DNA from: Pseudomonadota bacterium
GTDB taxonomy: Bacteria; Pseudomonadota; Gammaproteobacteria; Acidiferrobacterales; UBA6901
Assembly (NCBI GenBank): GCA_021783175.1
Contig: JAJXUF010000019.1
Location: 1 to 44,740, forward strand
Length of the DNA stretch: 44,740 bases
Direction of reading: 5' to 3'
The notes below the pieces were generated by a model. That model had not been told where the DNA came from, ran no database searches, and saw nothing but the letters and a program-made list of their open reading frames with translations. Each line of letters opens with the position of its first letter. Positions within the stretch are counted from its first letter, which is position 1. The position numbers and the translations under genes were made by a program. This document shows, piece by piece, positions 40,622 through 44,740 of the stretch.

Positions 40622-41641
40622 ATGAATCAACTCCCGGTGGCGCGGCGCGATCGACAGCTTCGCAACACCTCCTCTCCTTCACCTGACCGGTCCGACTCTG
40701 ACTCCCGGCCGAGCATCCTGCTGGTCGAAGATTCCCCGACAGTCAAAGCAATGCTGGTCATAAATCTTGCGAAGGATTACCGCCTGATCGAGTCCAAGGA
40801 CGGAGAAGAGGCGTGGGAGCTCCTTGCCAGCAACGATCAAATCGACGTTGTCATTACCGATATCAACATGCCGCGCATGTCCGGTCACGAGCTGCTGGTC
40901 AAAATTCGCAAGAGCGCTGATGCCCGTATTGCGGCTATCCCGGTGATAGTCATGACCACCGCGAACGGAAACAGCGACAAGACCTTGGCGTTTAAGAACG
41001 GTGCCAACGACTTCCTGACAAAACCTATCGACACGACCGAACTGCAGGCCCGCGTCAACGTCCACTACAAGCTGGCACGGACGATTCGCGAACTGGAAGA
41101 AAATCGTCGCGCGCTGGCCGAGCAGGCAAGCACCGACCCGCTGACGCAGCTTGCCAACCGGCGCCGCTTCTACGAAGACGGGCTGGAATATGTCGCTAAC
41201 GCCAAGCGCCATGCAAAAGACCTGTCGGTGCTTCTGCTCGATATCGACCATTTCAAGCGCATCAATGATCAGCACGGACACCCGGCTGGAGACGAAGTGC
41301 TCGTGCGATTCGCGGCTCTGCTGCGAGAGATGGTGCGCAACGGCGACGTTGTCGCACGTATAGGCGGTGAAGAGTTTGCGGTGCTTCTGCCAGAAACAAA
41401 CAGGCTTGGCGCGGCCGTCCTGGCCGAGCGCATTCGTGCCGGCATCGAAAAGGCGGAAATTGTCACCGCTGGAATGCGCGTCCCGGTGACCGCCTGCGTG
41501 GGTCTTGCGACCTTCGGCATGGAGAATATCGACACTTTCGACGAGTTTCTCGCAGTCGCTGACCGACGTCTTTACCTGGCGAAGAACGGCGGGCGCAACC
41601 GCATCTGTGTCAATGATGCCGGCAAAAGCAGCTTTGCTTGA
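40622..41641 (+). CDS. Response-regulator diguanylate cyclase (REC-GGDEF)
   Basis: A 339-residue protein. The REC domain (about 30-150) has ILLVEDSPTVK (acidic pocket), VVITDINMPRMSG (phospho-Asp), IPVIVMTTANG and DFLTKPID (Lys). A short coiled coil (RTIRELEENRRALAEQASTD) leads to the GGDEF domain (about 175-330): DPLTQLANRR, LLLDIDHFKRINDQHGHPAGD, and the active half-site RIGGEEF. RNGD lies five residues before GGEEF, an intact c-di-GMP inhibitory site. So it should be a PleD/WspR-like active cyclase switched by phosphorylation. No kinase is adjacent. The ATG at 40622 has AAGGG only 1 nt away, while a TATATT -10 is at 40609-40614, so the message may be leaderless. Confidence 0.93.
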   Translation: MNQLPVARRDRQLRNTSSPSPDRSDSDSRPSILLVEDSPTVKAMLVINLAKDYRLIESKDGEEAWELLASNDQIDVVITDINMPRMSGHELLVKIRKSADARIAAIPVIVMTTANGNSDKTLAFKNGANDFLTKPIDTTELQARVNVHYKLARTIRELEENRRALAEQASTDPLTQLANRRRFYEDGLEYVANAKRHAKDLSVLLLDIDHFKRINDQHGHPAGDEVLVRFAALLREMVRNGDVVARIGGEEFAVLLPETNRLGAAVLAERIRAGIEKAEIVTAGMRVPVTACVGLATFGMENIDTFDEFLAVADRRLYLAKNGGRNRICVNDAGKSSFA

Positions 41642-41753
41642 TCCACAAGGCGGTGCGAAACAGCCGCATCCCACGAACCGCCTGACCGCCGCGCTCCGTC
41701 ATCGGATCAACTGAAAGCGGACGTGCCGGCCGCAAGCAGCGGCCCGGCCCTTA

Positions 41754-41780
41754 GCCGCCACACAACTGGCGCGTGGCGGC
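41754..41780 (-). terminator. Hairpin between convergent genes
   Basis: GCCGCCAC and GTGGCGGC pair across an 11-nt loop, starting 10 nt after the stop of the small membrane protein gene (minus strand). A second imperfect GC hairpin lies at 41725-41748. The region separates two convergent genes. Neither hairpin is followed by a T-run, so Rho-independent action is uncertain. Confidence 0.4.
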
Positions 41781-41790
41781 CGCCGCCGCC

Positions 41791-42009
41791 TTACTTCTTG
41801 TTCAGTTCCTTGCGTTCCGGCGCCGTAGCCTTGTGAATCGCCGCTTTGGTCGATTCCACCACTTGCGCAGCCTTTTGCTCCACCTGACCGGACAGATCCG
41901 AGCGCCTGGCAAAGGGGTTGGTCAGCAACGGGACACCTCTGCCAAAATTGTATCCCAGCGGGAATGCGACGATGACACCGATAATCAAGCCAATCACGAC
42001 CTTCTTCAT
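41791..42009 (-). CDS. Small single-span membrane protein of unknown function
   Basis: A 72-residue protein starting MKKVVIGLIIGVIVAFPLGY, a hydrophobic N-terminal segment that is either a membrane anchor or an uncleaved signal. After FGRGVPLLTNPF it is charged and probably helical (LSGQVEQKAAQVVESTKAA) with a Lys-rich end. The ATG at 42009 has GGGAG about 7 nt upstream, a good ribosome site, which supports a real gene despite its size; the longer frame is rejected. It is divergent from hpnC with 58 bp between. I do not recognise the family. A role at the membrane with the hopanoid genes is only a guess. Confidence 0.65.
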   Translation of the reverse strand: MKKVVIGLIIGVIVAFPLGYNFGRGVPLLTNPFARRSDLSGQVEQKAAQVVESTKAAIHKATAPERKELNKK

Positions 42010-42067
42010 AGTTGCTCCCATAGCAGCGTTTGCACAATAATAACCTCTCCCCACATCAATTCGCCAC

Positions 42068-42919
42068 ATGTCCCCTGACCAAACCGTGGAAACCGCGTGC
42101 CGCACGCTCGCGCGTGACCACTACGAAAACTTTCCCGTCGCATCGTTGCTGCTGCCACGACGCCTGCGCCGCGCAGTTTCCGTCATTTACGCCTTCGCCC
42201 GGACGGCCGACGATTTCGCCGATGAAGGCAACATTCCTCCGGTGCAGCGTCTGGCGCTGATCCAAAACTACCGCACACAGCTCGATGCGCTGCGTGCCGA
42301 GGCACAACCGCAGGACAGGCTGTTCACTGCTTTGGCTGAAGTAGTGCGCGAACACAATCTGTCACTCGCGCCGTTTTATGATTTGCTTTCGGCCTTTCAG
42401 CAGGATGTCACCAAAATGCAGTACGCCGATTCCGCTGAAGTTCTCGACTACTGCAGCCGTTCAGCCAATCCCATAGGGCATATTCTGCTGCAGCTGTATC
42501 GGGCCGACTCGCCCGACAATCGCGCGCTCTCCGATTGCATATGCACCGCGCTGCAACTCATAAATTTCCTGCAGGACATCAAGACCGACTACGCGCACGG
42601 CCGAATCTATATTCCATTCGATGCAATGCAGCGCTTCGGTGTCAGCGTGCAAAATATCGCCGCGCGCCACACGGACGGATGCTGGCGCGCAATGATTGCC
42701 GCTGAAATCCGGCATGCACGCACCCTGCTGCGCCGCGGGGCGCCGCTTGCCAAAACTCTCGGCGGGCGCGTTGGTGTCGAATTGCGCTTCGTGCTGGCCG
42801 GTGGTTTTTGCGTACTGACCAAGCTTGACCGCCAAAACCGCAAGGGCTTGGTCGGCGGGGCAAGGCTCGGCCCTCTTGATTGGCTGCGGATTCTGCCACT
42901 GGCCGCTTCGGTCGTCTAA
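42068..42919 (+). CDS. hpnC: Hydroxysqualene synthase HpnC
   Basis: A 283-residue trans-isoprenyl diphosphate synthase of the squalene/phytoene type. YAFARTADDFADEGN (first Asp-rich motif) and INFLQDIKTDYAHGRIYIP (second) are seen, with ENFPVASLLLPRRLRRAV near the N-terminus, typical of HpnC. It turns presqualene diphosphate into hydroxysqualene in the three-step bacterial route to squalene for hopanoids. ATG at 42068 begins MSPDQTVETACRTLARDHYENFP. It ends 28 bp before hpnD. The order hpnC-hpnD-hpnE is the standard module. Confidence 0.94.
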   Translation: MSPDQTVETACRTLARDHYENFPVASLLLPRRLRRAVSVIYAFARTADDFADEGNIPPVQRLALIQNYRTQLDALRAEAQPQDRLFTALAEVVREHNLSLAPFYDLLSAFQQDVTKMQYADSAEVLDYCSRSANPIGHILLQLYRADSPDNRALSDCICTALQLINFLQDIKTDYAHGRIYIPFDAMQRFGVSVQNIAARHTDGCWRAMIAAEIRHARTLLRRGAPLAKTLGGRVGVELRFVLAGGFCVLTKLDRQNRKGLVGGARLGPLDWLRILPLAASVV

Positions 42920-42947
42920 CTAATTGCCAGTCATAGCCCAATTCCAC

Positions 42948-43805
42948 ATGACCCCGGACGAATACTGCACACACAAAGTCGGCTCTGCCGGCTCGAGCTT
43001 TTACTACAGTTTCCTGTTTCTCTCGCGCGCCAAGCGCCGGGCCATTACTGCGCTTTATGCATTTTGTCGCGAGATCGACGATATCGTCGATGAATGCAGC
43101 GACGCACAAGTGGCCCACACAAAGCTGGCCTGGTGGCGAGAGGAGATCGATAGGACCTTTCGCGGGCAGCCCAACCATCCTGTAAGCCGCGCACTGAATC
43201 CGGCGATCGAGCACTACGGGCTGCCGCGCGCGCAATTTCTCGAGATCATCGACGGCATGCAGATGGACATCGAACAGACTCGCTACGCGAGCTTTGCCGA
43301 ACTCAAAGTCTACTGTCATCGCGTGGCCTCTGTCGTAGGACTGCTGAGTGCGGCAATTTTCGGATATCGCAATGAACGAACCGCTGCTTTCGCACGCAAT
43401 CTGGGGCTGGCGTTCCAGCTCACCAATATCATCCGGGATGTCGGGGAAGATGCGCGCCGCAATCGTATCTATCTGCCGCTTGAGGATCTGTTGCATTTTG
43501 GCGTGGAACCGATGGAAATACTGACCGGCCAGGGAGGTGCGAATTTTCATGCGCTAATGGAGTTCGAGGCACAGCGCGCCGGACGCTTCTACGAGGAAGC
43601 GATGCAGAATCTCGTCGTCGATGATCGCGCGGATCAGATACCTAGTCTCATCATGGCTGCCATTTATCGCGCAACGCTGGACGAGATTGGCGCAGCCAAT
43701 TATCCGGTATTGCGTGCGCGGGTTTCCCTTACTCCCTTGCGCAAGTTTTGGATCGCGTGGAAGACCCAGCGCCGGGAGTTGCGCCTCGCCAAAGGCGCAG
43801 CATGA
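42948..43805 (+). CDS. hpnD: Presqualene diphosphate synthase HpnD
   Basis: A 285-residue enzyme joining two farnesyl diphosphates to presqualene diphosphate. MTPDEYCTHKVGSAGSSFYY is the family N-terminus, which is why I choose the ATG at 42948 over a TTG eight codons earlier. YAFCREIDDIVDE and NIIRDVGEDARRNRIYLP are the two Asp-rich metal sites, and SFAELKVYCHRVASVVGLLS is typical of the group. The stop overlaps the hpnE start (ATGA). Hopanoid cyclase (shc) and later hpn genes, if present, lie outside the window. Confidence 0.95.
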   Translation: MTPDEYCTHKVGSAGSSFYYSFLFLSRAKRRAITALYAFCREIDDIVDECSDAQVAHTKLAWWREEIDRTFRGQPNHPVSRALNPAIEHYGLPRAQFLEIIDGMQMDIEQTRYASFAELKVYCHRVASVVGLLSAAIFGYRNERTAAFARNLGLAFQLTNIIRDVGEDARRNRIYLPLEDLLHFGVEPMEILTGQGGANFHALMEFEAQRAGRFYEEAMQNLVVDDRADQIPSLIMAAIYRATLDEIGAANYPVLRARVSLTPLRKFWIAWKTQRRELRLAKGAA

Positions 43806-44740
43806 CAACGGTTGTGATTGGTGGGGGATGGGCTGGACTCGCCGCGGCAGTGGAGCTGGCCGCTCACAATATCCCGGTAACCGTAGTCGAGGCTTCACGC
43901 CAATTGGGAGGACGCGCCCGGGCACTGCGTTTTGGCGCCGCGCCGCTGGACAACGGTCAGCATGTACTGCTCGGCGCCTATCGTTCGTTCTTGCGCCTGC
44001 TGCGAACGATTGGAGTTGCCGAATCGCAAGTACTTCGCCGCTTGCCTCTGGATCTGCGGTTTCTGGACGGGACGAGCTCCCGGCAGCTTAGAGCACCGCG
44101 TCTCCCCGCACCGCTGAATCTCTTGGGGGCGCTCGCTGGCATGCACGGCCTTCGACCATGGACGCGCGCCACTGCCCTGCGCATGGCATTTGCTCTTTGG
44201 CGGGACGACTTCGATCCCGGCTCTGACTGCACAGTCGCGCAGTATCTTGACCGGCATGGTCAGAGTTCAGCGCTCGTGCGAGCCCTGTGGCAGCCACTCT
44301 GCCTGGCAGCGCTCAACACCCCAATTGAGCAGGCATCTGGCCGGCTTTTTGCGCGCGTTCTGCGCGAGACATTTTTCGGCTCGCGTTCCGCTTCCGACAT
44401 TCTCATTCCGATTACCGACCTTGGTCATTGCTTTCCCGAACCTGCGCGGGAATTTGTCGAACGGCACGGCGGCAGCGTGCGACTTGCGTGCCGCGCGCTT
44501 GCCATTGATATCGACCAAAACAAAGTTCGCGCCGTTCGGCTTGAGCACGACACTCTCCCGGCCGATCACGTCGTTGTCGCAACCGGGGTGTCGGCCAGCC
44601 ATGCCCTGCTGCATCGCCATGAAGCATTTTCCGGGATATGCGCCCGCCTTAAACGCATCAAGATGCATCCGATTTGCACCGTGTACCTGCAGTACCCGCA
44701 GGAGGTAACACTCGGCCGCGAATTCGTCGCGCTGCTCGGC
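43802..44740 (+). CDS. hpnE: Hydroxysqualene dehydroxylase HpnE (cut by window edge)
   Basis: An open frame of 313 codons to the window end, without a stop. TTVVIGGGWAGLAAAVELA is an N-terminal FAD loop, followed by VTVVEASRQLGGRAR and LDNGQHVLLGAYRSFLRLL, the HpnE-like amine-oxidase pattern. LWQPLCLAALNTP and LIPITDLGHCFPEP further on match the family, as does the second FAD strand HVVVATGVSA. The family is about 420-450 residues, so roughly 110-140 are missing. It reduces hydroxysqualene to squalene, completing the hpnCDE route. ATG at 43802 overlaps the hpnD stop by 4 bp. Confidence 0.92.
   Translation, partial: MTTVVIGGGWAGLAAAVELAAHNIPVTVVEASRQLGGRARALRFGAAPLDNGQHVLLGAYRSFLRLLRTIGVAESQVLRRLPLDLRFLDGTSSRQLRAPRLPAPLNLLGALAGMHGLRPWTRATALRMAFALWRDDFDPGSDCTVAQYLDRHGQSSALVRALWQPLCLAALNTPIEQASGRLFARVLRETFFGSRSASDILIPITDLGHCFPEPAREFVERHGGSVRLACRALAIDIDQNKVRAVRLEHDTLPADHVVVATGVSASHALLHRHEAFSGICARLKRIKMHPICTVYLQYPQEVTLGREFVALLG

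Overview
The window looks like a chromosomal segment of a gammaproteobacterium. The core is the gammaproteobacterial block gyrA-serC-serA-pheA-hisC-aroF-tyrA-aroA-cmk-rpsA-ihfB-lapA-lapB-pyrF. An RfaH homologue, UbiG and a hopanoid-type squalene module (hpnCDE) fit an Acidiferrobacterales/Chromatiales-like, possibly sulfur-oxidising lineage. That placement is inference from gene content only. No tRNA, rRNA, CRISPR or insertion sequence was seen.

Layout. (1) 1-10765, minus strand: a surface-polysaccharide operon, in transcription order manC, cysC, gmd, fcl, pseB, pseC, an aldo/keto reductase, a class III aminotransferase, an SpsF-type cytidylyltransferase, and a PseI/NeuB synthase that runs off the left edge. 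It supplies GDP-mannose, GDP-fucose, PAPS and a pseudaminic-acid-like nonulosonate. The nonulosonate part is visibly AT-richer than the rest, and the synthase carries an in-frame TGA exactly at its domain junction. (2) 10766-11653: a winged-helix regulator gene whose sigma70-like promoter overlaps a palindrome at the start codon, followed by an exact ops (RfaH recruitment) element before manC. (3) 12254-18114: a four-gene overlapping operon of glucoamylase (no signal peptide), glucose 1-dehydrogenase-like SDR, cysteine-rich GMC oxidoreductase and MFS transporter. (4) 18520-21441: rfaH, pyrF, lapB, lapA. (5) 21630-34963: the ribosomal/aromatic/serine supraoperon from gyrA down to ihfB, closed by a clear intrinsic terminator. 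(6) 35352-40552: mtnA, and divergently a TRZ/ATZ-type deaminase, a 37-codon small ORF, ubiG, gph and rmuC, joined by short overlaps. (7) 40622-44740: a REC-GGDEF diguanylate cyclase, a small membrane protein, and hpnC-hpnD-hpnE (hpnE cut by the right edge).

How it fits together. The window contains RfaH and its probable target: ops lies in the leader of the long manC...pse operon, where RfaH would suppress premature termination. The winged-helix gene in front appears autoregulated. LapA/LapB (LPS assembly) and hopanoid precursors add to an envelope theme. The most unusual items are the non-canonical nonulosonate gene set, the interrupted synthase, the near-leaderless autoregulated promoter plus ops, and the small ORF nested by ATGA overlaps between the deaminase gene and ubiG.
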